Part shown: positions 1-8,041 of the stretch, piece after piece | How the letters are laid out: each line of letters opens with the position of its first letter | Numbering within the stretch: position 1 is the first letter of the stretch | NCBI GenBank assembly: GCA_945873925.1 | Contig: CAMCES010000003.1 | Span: forward strand, 24,000 to 87,999 | Direction of reading: 5' to 3' | Length of the DNA: 64,000 nt | From: Bordetella parapertussis | GTDB taxonomy: Bacteria; Pseudomonadota; Gammaproteobacteria; Burkholderiales; Burkholderiaceae_C | Notes under the pieces: generated by a model | What the model saw: the letters and a program-made list of their open reading frames with translations, nothing else | What the model was told of the DNA's origin: nothing | The model's database searches: none | Made by a program: the position numbers and the translations under genes

Positions 1-100
1 TGGCCCAGGCTGGTTCGCGCTTGGGCAAGTCGCCGCGCATCGGAAACGGCGTGTCCATCATGTTGATGCGGCTGTCGGGGTTATGGGTTTTTTCGGTCAT
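1..100 (-). CDS. ileS: Isoleucyl-tRNA synthetase, N-terminal fragment
   Basis: Only the first 33 codons are inside the window; the gene continues past the left edge. The translation starts MTEKTHNPDSRINMMDTPFP and runs on with MRGDLPKREPAW, the typical start of bacterial IleRS, where the 'TPFPMRGDL.KREP' block precedes the Rossmann fold. The enzyme charges tRNA-Ile in the cytoplasm. The start codon lies inside the last codons of ribF (20-bp overlap), so translation is probably coupled and both genes are read from the promoter upstream of ribF. ribF-ileS-lspA is a widely conserved order in proteobacteria. The catalytic part is not visible. Confidence 0.9.
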   Translation of the reverse strand, partial: MTEKTHNPDSRINMMDTPFPMRGDLPKREPAWA

Positions 101-1118
101 TGTTTTCGAGCCACTGACGTGCGTCAATGCAGTCTTGGGCGATGCCTTGTTGGAGAGCTTCAAGGCCGTTGTAAGTGAATTCGTCGTGTAAGCGGTGGCG
201 CAATTCCACCCTAACGAGTTTACCGTAGCCTCCGTCGAGCCCCAGTTGTTCGGGCCAATCCAGGCAATGCGTTTCCAACAGCACACGACCACCATTCACA
301 TCCTTGGGGTCGAGTGACGGGCGGATGCCCAAATTCGCCACGCCCGGTAGGGCATGTTCAAGCAGTCCGTGCACCTGGACAACGAAGATGCCGCTGGCAG
401 CAGGCTTTGGGTGGCAAAAGCGCAAATTCAAGGTGCGGCATTTGAGCTCGCGGCCGAGTTTTCGTCCATGCACCACATGCCCTGAGATCGCGTAAGGGCG
501 GCCCAGCAACTGTGCCGCCTCTTGCATCGCGCCGCGCGCCAGTGCGTCGCGCACGGCTGAGCTCGATACCCGCAAGCCGCCAGCGCCTTGGCTTTCAGGC
601 TGCGCAGCGGCGGGGCGGGCTTGGGGGTTGGAGATTTCATAGCTGTTCATGCGGGCCACGTCAAAACCAAAATGGCCGCCTGCCTGGGTCAACATGCCGT
701 AGTCACCGGCGCGTTTGGCGCCAAACCGAAAGTCATCGCCCACCAACAGGTATTTCACACCCAGGCCTTGCACCAAGACGCGGTCGACAAAGTCATGCGG
801 TGTTTGCGCTGCAAACCCTTGGTTAAAAGGCATGACCACGCATTGGTCGACCCCACAGGCGCTGAGTTCGAGCAATTTGTCGCGCAAGGTAGCGATGCGT
901 GCCGGTGCGATTTCAGGTTTTTGTTGTTGCTGCGCAAAGAAGTCTCGCGGATGCGGCTCAAAGGTCATGACGCAGCTGGGCAGCCCCCGTTGGCGGGCCT
1001 CGTTCTTGAGCAAGGCCAGCATGGCTTGATGGCCGCGGTGAACCCCATCAAAGTTACCCATGGTCAAGGCGCAGGCCTTGGCCAAGCCGGGGTGTTGTGT
1101 TCCTCGAAAAATGCGCAT
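81..1118 (-). CDS. ribF: Bifunctional riboflavin kinase / FAD synthetase
   Basis: A 345-residue protein that phosphorylates riboflavin to FMN and adenylates FMN to FAD. The N-terminal nucleotidyltransferase domain shows GNFDGVHRGH at residues 21-30 (the HxGH-type ATP site). The C-terminal flavokinase domain begins near GHVVHGRKLGREL; the usual PTAN motif appears as RTLN, so the Thr and Asn are kept while Pro and Ala are replaced. I have often seen this variant in Comamonadaceae, so I do not read it as inactivation. Length is at the upper end of the family (about 310-345). It overlaps ileS downstream by 20 bp and is divergent from the HNH gene. Confidence 0.95.
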   Translation of the reverse strand: MRIFRGTQHPGLAKACALTMGNFDGVHRGHQAMLALLKNEARQRGLPSCVMTFEPHPRDFFAQQQQKPEIAPARIATLRDKLLELSACGVDQCVVMPFNQGFAAQTPHDFVDRVLVQGLGVKYLLVGDDFRFGAKRAGDYGMLTQAGGHFGFDVARMNSYEISNPQARPAAAQPESQGAGGLRVSSSAVRDALARGAMQEAAQLLGRPYAISGHVVHGRKLGRELKCRTLNLRFCHPKPAASGIFVVQVHGLLEHALPGVANLGIRPSLDPKDVNGGRVLLETHCLDWPEQLGLDGGYGKLVRVELRHRLHDEFTYNGLEALQQGIAQDCIDARQWLENNDRKNP

Positions 1119-1210
1119 GCCTTAACCACTCGCCAAAAGGGTGTCATTGAAACAAGTTATATTGTCCGAGATTTGACATCAGTGCTTGCTTATCTCTCAG
1201 GAGTTGCCAG

Positions 1211-1768
1211 TTGAAGGTCTTGAAGTTGTCTGCCCAAGGGCTCCCCCAGTCTTGGATCTCACTTGAACAAGCCGTGACCCACTATGCGGCAGACGAGGTG
1301 CGTTGGGAGGCCGGTGTCGAGATTGCGATTTACCGCGGCGGCCACAACGCGATCACCGGACTGCAGTCCATGATCACGGTCAACAGCATCATTGGCACCA
1401 AAGGCGTCCCCCGCATCAACCCCTTTGAGCTCAAGCCTGGGCTGACCAACAGCAAGTTGTTTGCCCGTGACCGCAACATCTGCGCTTACTGTGGCGACGA
1501 TTTTCACGAAACCGAGCTCACCCGCGAACACATCATTCCTTTTGGGCAACACGGTTTGGACAGCTGGATGAATGTGGTCACCGCCTGCCGCGCTTGTAAC
1601 CACCGCAAAGCCAACCGCACGCCCGAACAAGCCAAAATGCCGTTGCTCTACACCCCTTACGTACCCACTTTGTGGGAGGACTTCATCCTGCGCAACCGGC
1701 GTATCCTGGCCGATCAGATGGAGTTTTTAAGGGCGCATGTGCCGAGGAATTCGCGCCTGGCCGCGTGA
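1211..1768 (+). CDS. HNH endonuclease family protein
   Basis: A 185-residue protein with an HNH nuclease fold in its centre. It has a zinc-type pair C91-x2-C94 (ICAYCGDDF), a conserved REHIIP segment with H107, the Asn at about 121 (WMNVV), and a second pair C126-x2-C129 followed by NHRK. The N-terminal 80 residues have no motif I know. The start is TTG at 1211, chosen because CAGGAG lies about 7 bp upstream and no ATG fits in frame. It is a stand-alone gene divergent from ribF and convergent with purN. Proteins of this type are common single-copy chromosomal genes in Burkholderiales; nothing nearby suggests a phage or restriction system. DNA substrate unknown. Confidence 0.8.
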   Translation: MKVLKLSAQGLPQSWISLEQAVTHYAADEVRWEAGVEIAIYRGGHNAITGLQSMITVNSIIGTKGVPRINPFELKPGLTNSKLFARDRNICAYCGDDFHETELTREHIIPFGQHGLDSWMNVVTACRACNHRKANRTPEQAKMPLLYTPYVPTLWEDFILRNRRILADQMEFLRAHVPRNSRLAA

Positions 1769-1785
1769 CATCTTGGCCGGCTGAA

Positions 1786-2385
1786 TCAGCCCTTCATTGA
1801 CGCCAACAACTGCGCCACCACCCTCGGGTACATCTGATGCTCTTGGCTCAGCACCCGGGCGGCCAATGTGTCGGCCGTGTCGCCAGGTAAGACCGGCACC
1901 ATCGCTTGCGCCAAGATCTCACCATGGTCGAGCTCGGCGGTGACGCGGTGCACCGTGGCCCCAGCAAATTGACAACCTTCATCCAAAGCGCGTTGGTGCG
2001 TGTGCAAGCCGGTGAAGGCAGGCAGCAGTGAAGGGTGGATGTTGACCAAGCGCCCTTCGTAATGCGTGACAAACCCCGGTGTCAAGATGCGCATGAAACC
2101 AGCCAGCAGCACCAAGTGGGGCTGATGTTGGTCAATCTCGGCCATCAAGGCCGCGTCAAAAGCCGCGCGTGGCTCGGCGTCATAGTCAAAGGCTTGGTGG
2201 TTCACCACCGCAGTCTTCAAACCCTGTTCTTGGGCAATCACCAATCCCTTTGCATCAGGTTTGTTGCTGATGACGGCGGCCACCTGGGCTTGGTAGCGCA
2301 TGGCCCAGTCGTCGCGCTGCGCGGTGCGCACGATGGCGGCCATGTTGGAGCCGCCGCCCGAAATCAGAATCACCAAGTTTTTCAT
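1786..2385 (-). CDS. purN: Phosphoribosylglycinamide formyltransferase
   Basis: A 199-residue enzyme of purine synthesis that transfers the formyl group from 10-formyl-tetrahydrofolate to GAR. It has the phosphate-binding SGGGSNM (9-15), the NIHPSLLPAF block with catalytic N115 and H117, and D153 in TAELDHG. The start was set at the ATG before KNLVILISGGG because this matches family N-termini; longer in-frame extensions are not conserved in character. It is convergent with the HNH gene (17-bp gap) and divergent from the acyl-CoA dehydrogenase pair. Confidence 0.95.
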   Translation of the reverse strand: MKNLVILISGGGSNMAAIVRTAQRDDWAMRYQAQVAAVISNKPDAKGLVIAQEQGLKTAVVNHQAFDYDAEPRAAFDAALMAEIDQHQPHLVLLAGFMRILTPGFVTHYEGRLVNIHPSLLPAFTGLHTHQRALDEGCQFAGATVHRVTAELDHGEILAQAMVPVLPGDTADTLAARVLSQEHQMYPRVVAQLLASMKG

Positions 2386-2434
2386 GGGGCTGATTATCCC
2401 GAAGCCACCCCAGTGTTCATGCGGGGATGAAAAA

Positions 2435-2450
2435 TAGAACGAGCGTGCTA
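2435..2450. promoter_or_regulatory. TetR-type palindromic operator candidate
   Basis: TAGAACGAGCGTGCTA matches its own reverse complement at 12 of 16 positions (pattern TAGnACGnnCGTnCTA). It sits 44 bp upstream of the first acyl-CoA dehydrogenase start, in the divergent gap with purN. Size and symmetry are like operators of TetR-family repressors that control fatty-acid degradation genes. That assignment is an inference from position and shape; no regulator gene is adjacent. Confidence 0.4.
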
Positions 2451-2494
2451 AAACATGGACTTTGCAAATCACAGACCCGCCGTCGGAGAACCCC

Positions 2495-3673
2495 ATGGAT
2501 TTGGCTTTCACCCCCGAAGAACAGGCTTTTCGCCAAGAGGTGCGCACCTGGGTGCAAGCCCATTTGCCCGAGCACCTGTCCCACAAGGTGCACAACGCCT
2601 TGCGTTTGTCCCGTGAAGACATGCAGGCCTGGGCCAAAATCCTGGGCGCCAAGGGCTGGCTGGGCTACGCCTGGCCAACGCAGTTTGGCGGCCCCGGCTG
2701 GAACGCGGTGCAAAAGCATTTGTTCGAGGAAGAATGCGCCTTGGCGGGTGCCCCGCGCGTCGTGCCATTTGGCCCGGTGATGGTCGCGCCGGTGATCATG
2801 GCCTTTGGCAGCCCCGAGCAACAACAGCGGTTTTTACCGGGTATTGCCAGCGGTGAGGTCTGGTGGAGCCAGGGCTACAGCGAGCCTGGTTCAGGCTCTG
2901 ACCTGGCGTCCCTCAAAACCCGCGCCGAGCGTGTGGGCGACAAGTTCATCGTCAATGGCCAAAAAACCTGGACCACCTTGGCTCAGTTCGGCGACTGGAT
3001 TTTTTGCCTGGTTCGCACCAGCTCCGAGGGCAAGCCGCAAACCGGCATTTCGTTTTTGCTGATCGACATGAAGTCGCCCGGCGTGTCTGTGCGCCCGATC
3101 AAGCTGCTGGATGGCGAATGCGAGGTCAACGAGGTCTGGTTTGACAATGTCGAAGTACCCGCCGAGAACCTGGTGGGTGAAGAAAACAAGGGCTGGAATT
3201 ACGCCAAATACCTGCTGGCGCACGAGCGCACCAACATCGCTGATGTCAACCGCGCCAAGCGCGAACTCGAGCGCTTAAAGCGCATCGCCAAAGCCGAGGG
3301 CGTCTGGGACGACATGCGGTTTCGCGATGAAATCGCCAAGCTCGAAGTCGATGTGATCGCCTTGGAGATGATGGTGCTGCGTGTTTTGAGCGCCGAAAAA
3401 TCGGGCAAGCAGTCGCTCGACATTGCGGGCTTGCTCAAAATCCGTGGTTCAGAAATACAGCAGCGTTACAGCGAACTGATGATGCAGGCCGCTGGCCCGT
3501 TCAGTCTGCCCTTTATCGAAGAAGCCATGGCCGCTGGCTGGCAGGGCAACCATGTCGGCGCTGCCCACTGTGCGCCCTTGGCATCGACCTATTTCAACAT
3601 GCGCAAGACCACCATTTACGGTGGCTCCAACGAAGTGCAACGCAATATCGTGGCGCAAACCGTCTTGGGTTGA
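2495..3673 (+). CDS. Acyl-CoA dehydrogenase, large-subunit type (pimeloyl-CoA dehydrogenase PimC-like)
   Basis: A 392-residue flavoprotein of the acyl-CoA dehydrogenase family. It opens with MDLAFTPEEQAFRQEVRTW, has the FAD/substrate signature around WWSQGYSEPGSGSDL and WTTLAQ, and ends with the family block TIYGGSNEVQRNIVAQTVLG. The ATG at 2495 was chosen because GGAGA lies 6 bp upstream; the reading frame extends to a TTG at 2462. A second, sequence-related dehydrogenase gene follows 27 bp later. Paired genes with these N-termini are usually named pimC/pimD and are thought to act as a heteromer on dicarboxylic or medium-chain acyl-CoAs. The substrate here is not proven. Confidence 0.85.
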   Translation: MDLAFTPEEQAFRQEVRTWVQAHLPEHLSHKVHNALRLSREDMQAWAKILGAKGWLGYAWPTQFGGPGWNAVQKHLFEEECALAGAPRVVPFGPVMVAPVIMAFGSPEQQQRFLPGIASGEVWWSQGYSEPGSGSDLASLKTRAERVGDKFIVNGQKTWTTLAQFGDWIFCLVRTSSEGKPQTGISFLLIDMKSPGVSVRPIKLLDGECEVNEVWFDNVEVPAENLVGEENKGWNYAKYLLAHERTNIADVNRAKRELERLKRIAKAEGVWDDMRFRDEIAKLEVDVIALEMMVLRVLSAEKSGKQSLDIAGLLKIRGSEIQQRYSELMMQAAGPFSLPFIEEAMAAGWQGNHVGAAHCAPLASTYFNMRKTTIYGGSNEVQRNIVAQTVLG

Positions 3674-3700
3674 CCCACCCTCATTGACAAGGACCTCACC

Positions 3701-4816
3701 ATGGATTTCGATTTTTCTGACGACCAAGCCCAGCTGCGTGAAGCGGTGCTCAAATGGGTGGAAAAAGCCTACAGCTTTGAGGCCAGACGCAGCGCGGTGG
3801 CGGCTGGGGGTTTTTCTGCGCCTGCTTACCAGGCCATGGCTGAATTGGGTTTGTGTGGTTTGTATGTGCAAGACGCCTATGGCGGCATGAACATGGGCCC
3901 GGTCGAAGGCATGCTGGTCATGGAAGAGCTCGGTCGTGGCATGGTGATGGAGCCCATCGCCCACACCTGGATCAGCACCGCGGTGTTGCAAGCGTTTGCG
4001 CCTGAACACCTCAAGACCGAGTGCCTGCCCCGCTTGGCTGGAGGCGAGTCACTGTTGGTGTTGGCGCACCATGAAAAGGGTGGGCGTTACCACTTGGACA
4101 AATGCCAAGCCACGGCCAAACCGCTTGGTCAATCTTGGCAAGTGACTGGCCACAAGAGTTTGGTGCCTGCGGCTGACCAAGCGCACGGCTTTGTGGTACC
4201 CGCCACGGCGAACGGCAAGCTGGCCCTGTTTTTGGTGCCCCGCAGCGCGGCCACCGACACCCGCCATGTCTACCAAGCGCAAGACGGCAGCCGCATGGGT
4301 GAGTTGCACTTGCAAGACGCGCCCGCGCAGTGCATCAGCACCGATGGCCTGGCCGCTTTGCAACTGGCGGTCGATGTCGGTGCCACGGCCTTGTGCGCCG
4401 AAGCGGTTGGTTTGATGGAACAAACCTTGGCGATCACGGTTGACTACATGAACACCCGCAAACAGTTTGGCGTGGCGATCTCGGGCTTCCAGTCGCTGCG
4501 TCACCGCGTGGCAGACATGAAGATGCAACTCGAACTCGGTCGCTCCATGAGCTATTACGCATCCCTCAAACTCAACGCACCCGACGCTGAGCGCAGCCTG
4601 GCGGTGTCTCGCGCCAAGTTCCAAATCGGGCGTTCTGCCCGTCATATAGGGCAAGAGGCTGTGCAACTGCACGGCGGCATTGGCGTGACCGATGAGTACA
4701 TCATCAGCCATTGCTTCAAGCGTTTGACACAAATCGAACTCAGCTTGGGCGACAGCTTGCATCACTTGGGCTTGGTGTCAGCGCAGATGCAAGACACCGC
4801 AGGGGTATTTGCCTGA
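3701..4816 (+). CDS. Acyl-CoA dehydrogenase, small-subunit type (PimD-like)
   Basis: A 371-residue acyl-CoA dehydrogenase family protein, second of a tandem pair. The N-terminus MDFDFSDDQAQLREAVLKWV and the C-terminal helix block with RKQFGVAISGFQSLRHRVAD and AVQLHGGIGVTDEY are standard for the family. The middle beta domain is poor: the usual (W/Y)xTxxxxADGSDL segment is missing and replaced by HKSLVPAADQAHGFVV, a common state in the partner subunit of heteromeric dehydrogenases. It probably works with the upstream subunit, and its 3' end lies 17 bp before the next gene, so it is likely co-transcribed. Confidence 0.82.
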   Translation: MDFDFSDDQAQLREAVLKWVEKAYSFEARRSAVAAGGFSAPAYQAMAELGLCGLYVQDAYGGMNMGPVEGMLVMEELGRGMVMEPIAHTWISTAVLQAFAPEHLKTECLPRLAGGESLLVLAHHEKGGRYHLDKCQATAKPLGQSWQVTGHKSLVPAADQAHGFVVPATANGKLALFLVPRSAATDTRHVYQAQDGSRMGELHLQDAPAQCISTDGLAALQLAVDVGATALCAEAVGLMEQTLAITVDYMNTRKQFGVAISGFQSLRHRVADMKMQLELGRSMSYYASLKLNAPDAERSLAVSRAKFQIGRSARHIGQEAVQLHGGIGVTDEYIISHCFKRLTQIELSLGDSLHHLGLVSAQMQDTAGVFA

Positions 4817-4833
4817 GGCTTGATAATGGCTCG

Positions 4834-6153
4834 ATGCATCCGAAAGCCCTGTTAGACGCTTGCACCGAACTCACCCGTTTGCTGCTTCGCTTTGACCACC
4901 CTGCCGACAGTGTGGTGTCCAAATACTTCCGCGACCAACGCAAGCAAATGGCCTTGGGCCCACGTGAGCGTGGCGTGCTAGCCGAAACTGGTTATAACGT
5001 GTTGCGCCAAAAACTGCGCTTTGAGCACCTGGGCAAATCCGGTAGTGGCGTGAAAGAACGCCGCTTGGCGATTTTGGGTTGGGCCGCTTACCTGGACGCG
5101 CAAGCCAAGTTGCAGCAACCTCAGGCCACCCATGGCGATCGTGGTTTCATGAAGGCTGCCATGAGCGAGATGGAATTCAAGTGGCTGGCCGATTGCGACG
5201 CGGCAACGCAAGACGCTTTTTTGGCACCCCATCAACACAACTTGCCGCCATGGTTGGCCCAAGAGTTACAGGCGCAATTGGGGGACGAATTCTGGCCCTT
5301 GGTCGACAGCTTGCAGCACACCGCTGGTTTGGATGTGCGTGTCAACACGATGCAGGCCAAGCGCTCGGATGTGCAAGCCGAGCTAGAAAAAAACGGTATC
5401 GAGGTGCTAGCCACGCCTTTCTCCCCTTGGGGCTTGCGCATGAACAGCAAACCCAACCTGAGCAAACTCAGTCTGTTTGAAAAAGGCGTGATCGAAGTGC
5501 AAGACGAGGGTTCGCAATTGCTCGCCATGTTGCTCGACGCCAAACGCGGTGAGATGGTTGCGGATTTTTGTGCGGGTGCCGGTGGCAAAACCTTGGCCTT
5601 GGGTGCGTCCATGCGCAACACCGGCCGCTTATACGCCTTTGACACCTCGGCACACCGTTTGGAGGCCTTGAAGCCGCGGTTAGCCCGCAGCGGTTTGTCC
5701 AACATCCATCCGGTGGCGATTGCCCACGAGCGCGACGACCGGATCAAACGCTTGCGCGGCAAGATGGACCGTGTTTTGGTGGACGCGCCTTGCACCGGCT
5801 TGGGCACGTTGCGGCGCAACCCGGATTTGAAATGGCGTCAAACACCTGAGGCGGTGGCCGAATTGACCGTCAAACAGGCAGTGATTTTGGCCAGTGCCGC
5901 CAGGCTGCTCAAACCCGGCGGTCGCTTGGTCTACGCCACCTGCAGCTTGCTGCAGGCCGAAAACGAAGCAATCGCCCAGGCCTTCAGCGCAGCCCATCCC
6001 CAATTCAAGCCTTTGCCAGTCCAGGCATTGCTGACTGACTTTGAGGTGGATCAGGCTGGCCATTTGTGTGCCGCCGATGGTTTGTACCTGCGCTTGTGGC
6101 CCCATCGGCATGGCACAGATGGCTTTTTTGCGGCAGCCTGGGTGGCTGTTTAA
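4834..6153 (+). CDS. RsmB/NOP family RNA cytosine-C5 methyltransferase
   Basis: A 439-residue SAM-dependent enzyme that methylates C5 of cytosine in rRNA or tRNA. The C-terminal Rossmann domain has the SAM motif DFCAGAGGKTLALG and both conserved cysteines: C320 in DAPCTGLGTLRRNPDLKW (motif IV) and C370 in YATCS (motif VI). The N-terminal part (about 1-130) is an alpha-helical NusB-like region followed by a PUA-like part. The ATG at 4834 was chosen since upstream codons fall within the preceding gene. Whether it is RsmB (16S C967) or a paralogue cannot be decided from motifs alone; a second RsmB gene is usually found next to fmt. Confidence 0.88.
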   Translation: MHPKALLDACTELTRLLLRFDHPADSVVSKYFRDQRKQMALGPRERGVLAETGYNVLRQKLRFEHLGKSGSGVKERRLAILGWAAYLDAQAKLQQPQATHGDRGFMKAAMSEMEFKWLADCDAATQDAFLAPHQHNLPPWLAQELQAQLGDEFWPLVDSLQHTAGLDVRVNTMQAKRSDVQAELEKNGIEVLATPFSPWGLRMNSKPNLSKLSLFEKGVIEVQDEGSQLLAMLLDAKRGEMVADFCAGAGGKTLALGASMRNTGRLYAFDTSAHRLEALKPRLARSGLSNIHPVAIAHERDDRIKRLRGKMDRVLVDAPCTGLGTLRRNPDLKWRQTPEAVAELTVKQAVILASAARLLKPGGRLVYATCSLLQAENEAIAQAFSAAHPQFKPLPVQALLTDFEVDQAGHLCAADGLYLRLWPHRHGTDGFFAAAWVAV

Positions 6154-6185
6154 AATCATGGATTACAGCGTTTGAAGGGGTGGAC

Positions 6186-7397
6186 ATGTTGTTGATTGAT
6201 GGGCCTTGGTTGGACCTGGTACTGAATTGGCTGGCTTACGGTATGTGGGACTTGCCTGCCTGGCAACTGGTGTTGATCACCCTGGGCATGACGCACATCA
6301 CGATCGCGGCGGTCACCATTTACCTGCACCGCCACCAAGCACACCGCTCCCTGGACTTGCATTGGCTGCCCGCGCATTTTTTTCGCTTGTGGCTGTGGCT
6401 GACCACCGGCATGACCACCAAGGCCTGGGCATCGATTCACCGCAAGCACCACGCCAAATGCGAAACCGACGAAGACCCACACAGTCCACAGGTATTTGGC
6501 ATCCGAAAAGTTTTTTGGCAAGGCGCGGAGCTCTACCGCAAAGAAGCCGCCAACCCTGAAACACTTCGCAAATACGGTCACGGCACGCCCGACGACTGGA
6601 TTGAAAACAAGCTGTATTCACGTTTTTCTTGGCAAGGCGTGGGCCTGATGCTGATCATCGACCTGGCATTGTTTGGCGCGGTTGGTCTGAGCATCTGGGC
6701 GGTGCAAATGTTGTGGATCCCAGTGACGGCTGCCGGAGTCATCAACGGCATTGGCCACTACCGGGGCTACCGCAATTTCGAGGCACCTGATGCCAGCACC
6801 AACATCTTTCCTTGGGGCATCTTGATCGGTGGTGAAGAATTGCACAACAACCATCACACCTACCCCACCTCGGCCAAGTTGTCTGTCAAAGCCTATGAAT
6901 TCGACATCGGCTGGCTGTACATCCGAATTTTGGAAAACCTGGGTCTGGCTTCGGTGAAGAAAACCCCGCCAAAAATCCAGTATGCCGAGGTCAAACCTGT
7001 GGCCGATGAGCACACCTTGGAAGCCTTGATTGCCAACCGCTATGAAGTGATGGCCAGCTTTGCCCGTCAGTTGCAGCGCACGGTCAAACTCGAGATAGCC
7101 GCATTGCCCAAATCACCCACCGAGTCGGTGTTGAAAGCGGCCAAGCGATGGATGCACCGTGACGAGGTGCAAGTCCCAGCGCAGTTTCGCACCGCTTTGG
7201 CACAAGCCCGTGCCGCATTGCCAAATGTCGACACCATGGTGCGCATGCGCGAGGAACTTCGCCAGCTCTGGCTAAACACCCACGCCAGCCGAGCCCAGTT
7301 GGCACTGGACTTGCAAGCCTGGTGTCGACGCGCTGAGGGCAGTGGCATTGCCGCGCTGCGTGATTTCTCTTTGCAGTTGCGCACTGTCAGCCTCTGA
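6186..7397 (+). CDS. Membrane fatty acid desaturase (acyl-CoA / delta-9 type) with C-terminal extension
   Basis: A 403-residue integral membrane di-iron desaturase that puts a double bond into fatty acyl chains. Three histidine boxes are complete: HRHQAH (48-53), HRKHH (85-89) and HNNHH (220-224). Hydrophobic segments at about 8-46, 63-80 and 155-190 fit the usual four-helix topology. GEELHNNHHTYP is characteristic of delta-9 acyl-CoA type enzymes. After about residue 260 there is a soluble, helical C-terminal extension of roughly 140 residues rich in Arg, Glu and Leu, with no known motif. ATG at 6186 preceded by GAAGGGG. It follows the methyltransferase by 32 bp. Confidence 0.9.
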   Translation: MLLIDGPWLDLVLNWLAYGMWDLPAWQLVLITLGMTHITIAAVTIYLHRHQAHRSLDLHWLPAHFFRLWLWLTTGMTTKAWASIHRKHHAKCETDEDPHSPQVFGIRKVFWQGAELYRKEAANPETLRKYGHGTPDDWIENKLYSRFSWQGVGLMLIIDLALFGAVGLSIWAVQMLWIPVTAAGVINGIGHYRGYRNFEAPDASTNIFPWGILIGGEELHNNHHTYPTSAKLSVKAYEFDIGWLYIRILENLGLASVKKTPPKIQYAEVKPVADEHTLEALIANRYEVMASFARQLQRTVKLEIAALPKSPTESVLKAAKRWMHRDEVQVPAQFRTALAQARAALPNVDTMVRMREELRQLWLNTHASRAQLALDLQAWCRRAEGSGIAALRDFSLQLRTVSL

Positions 7398-7419
7398 CAG
7401 TGCCCGGCTAAATCGCCGG
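7381..7419. terminator. Tandem inverted repeats at convergent gene ends
   Basis: GCACTGTCAG at 7381-7390 and CTGACAGTGC at 7394-7403 form a perfect 10-bp stem with a 3-base loop that includes the desaturase stop codon. Immediately after it, CCGGC (7404-7408) and GCCGG (7415-7419) form a second hairpin. There is no T-run on either strand, so this is not a classic intrinsic terminator, but its place between the converging desaturase and rpmG genes suggests a role in ending or protecting both transcripts. Confidence 0.5.
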
Positions 7420-7423
7420 ATCA

Positions 7424-7594
7424 TTACTTGAGTTTGATCTCTTTGTATTCCACGTGCTTGCGTGCCTTGGGGTCGAATTTCATGATCGACATTTTTTCGG
7501 GCATGGTTTTCTTGTTTTTGCTGGTGGTGTAGAAGTGGCCGGTGCCAGCAGTTGATTCCAGCTTGATTTTTTCGCGTCCGCCTTTGGAAGCCAT
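7424..7594 (-). CDS. rpmG: 50S ribosomal protein L33
   Basis: A 56-residue protein starting MASKGGREKIKLESTAGTGH and ending HVEYKEIKLK, a full match to the short proteobacterial L33 style. The cysteine pairs of zinc-binding L33 forms are absent (FYTTSKNKKTMPEK replaces them), so this is the zinc-independent type. It lies 29 bp downstream of rpmB, the usual rpmB-rpmG operon. Confidence 0.97.
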   Translation of the reverse strand: MASKGGREKIKLESTAGTGHFYTTSKNKKTMPEKMSIMKFDPKARKHVEYKEIKLK

Positions 7595-7623
7595 GGTGTA
7601 GTCCTTTCGAAGTCGGAAAAAAA

Positions 7624-7857
7624 TTAAGCTTGACCGCGTGCGCGCATGTCTGCGAGCACGACATCAATGCCTTTTTTGTCAATCAAACGCAAAGCGGCGC
7701 TGGAAACGCGCAAACGCACCCAGCGGTTTTCGGATTCGACCCAGAAACGGCGGTATTGCAGGTTGGGCAAAAAACGACGTTTGGTTTTGTTGTTGGCATG
7801 GGACACATTGTTCCCAGACATCGGGCCTTTGCCCGTTACTTCACATACGCGTGCCAT
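7624..7857 (-). CDS. rpmB: 50S ribosomal protein L28
   Basis: A 77-residue protein starting MARVCEVTGKGPMSGNNVSH, with the NNKTKRRFLPNLQ block of L28. Only one N-terminal Cys (C5) is present and the second CxxC pair is lacking, so it is a zinc-independent L28, matching the L33 form next to it. First gene of the rpmB-rpmG operon; AAGGAG-like ribosome binding site (GAAGGAGTG) just upstream on the minus strand. Confidence 0.97.
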   Translation of the reverse strand: MARVCEVTGKGPMSGNNVSHANNKTKRRFLPNLQYRRFWVESENRWVRLRVSSAALRLIDKKGIDVVLADMRARGQA

Positions 7858-7958
7858 GGAGACACTCCTTCATGTAACAGCCTGTCCTTGAAAGAACCGG
7901 CTTGACCTCGCCAAACAGGGGGGCGGTATCCCAAGGACAGGTGTCCAAACAGCCGGGT

Positions 7959-7964
7959 ATTATA
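7959..7964 (-). promoter_or_regulatory. Probable -10 element of the rpmB-rpmG promoter
   Basis: On the minus strand TATAAT (7964 to 7959) is a perfect sigma-70 -10 hexamer, about 100 bp before the rpmB start. The -35 position (around 7982-7987, AAGCTT on the minus strand) is a poor match, so the spacing rests on the -10 alone. Confidence 0.5.
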
Positions 7965-8041
7965 GCCTGACAGGATATGCCAAGCTTCGGACCTGCCCGC
8001 CTGGGCATGGCCGGGTGAGGGCCAACAACCAGTGGCATGGC

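Noticed and set aside
1173..1178. TTGACA as -35 of the HNH gene promoter
   Set aside because: The hexamer is perfect, but no -10 lies at 16-18 bp spacing (TATCTC is only 12 bp away).
588..1214. 208-codon plus-strand frame opposite ribF
   Set aside because: ribF has complete motifs on the minus strand; this frame has none and would need to read through the ribF promoter.
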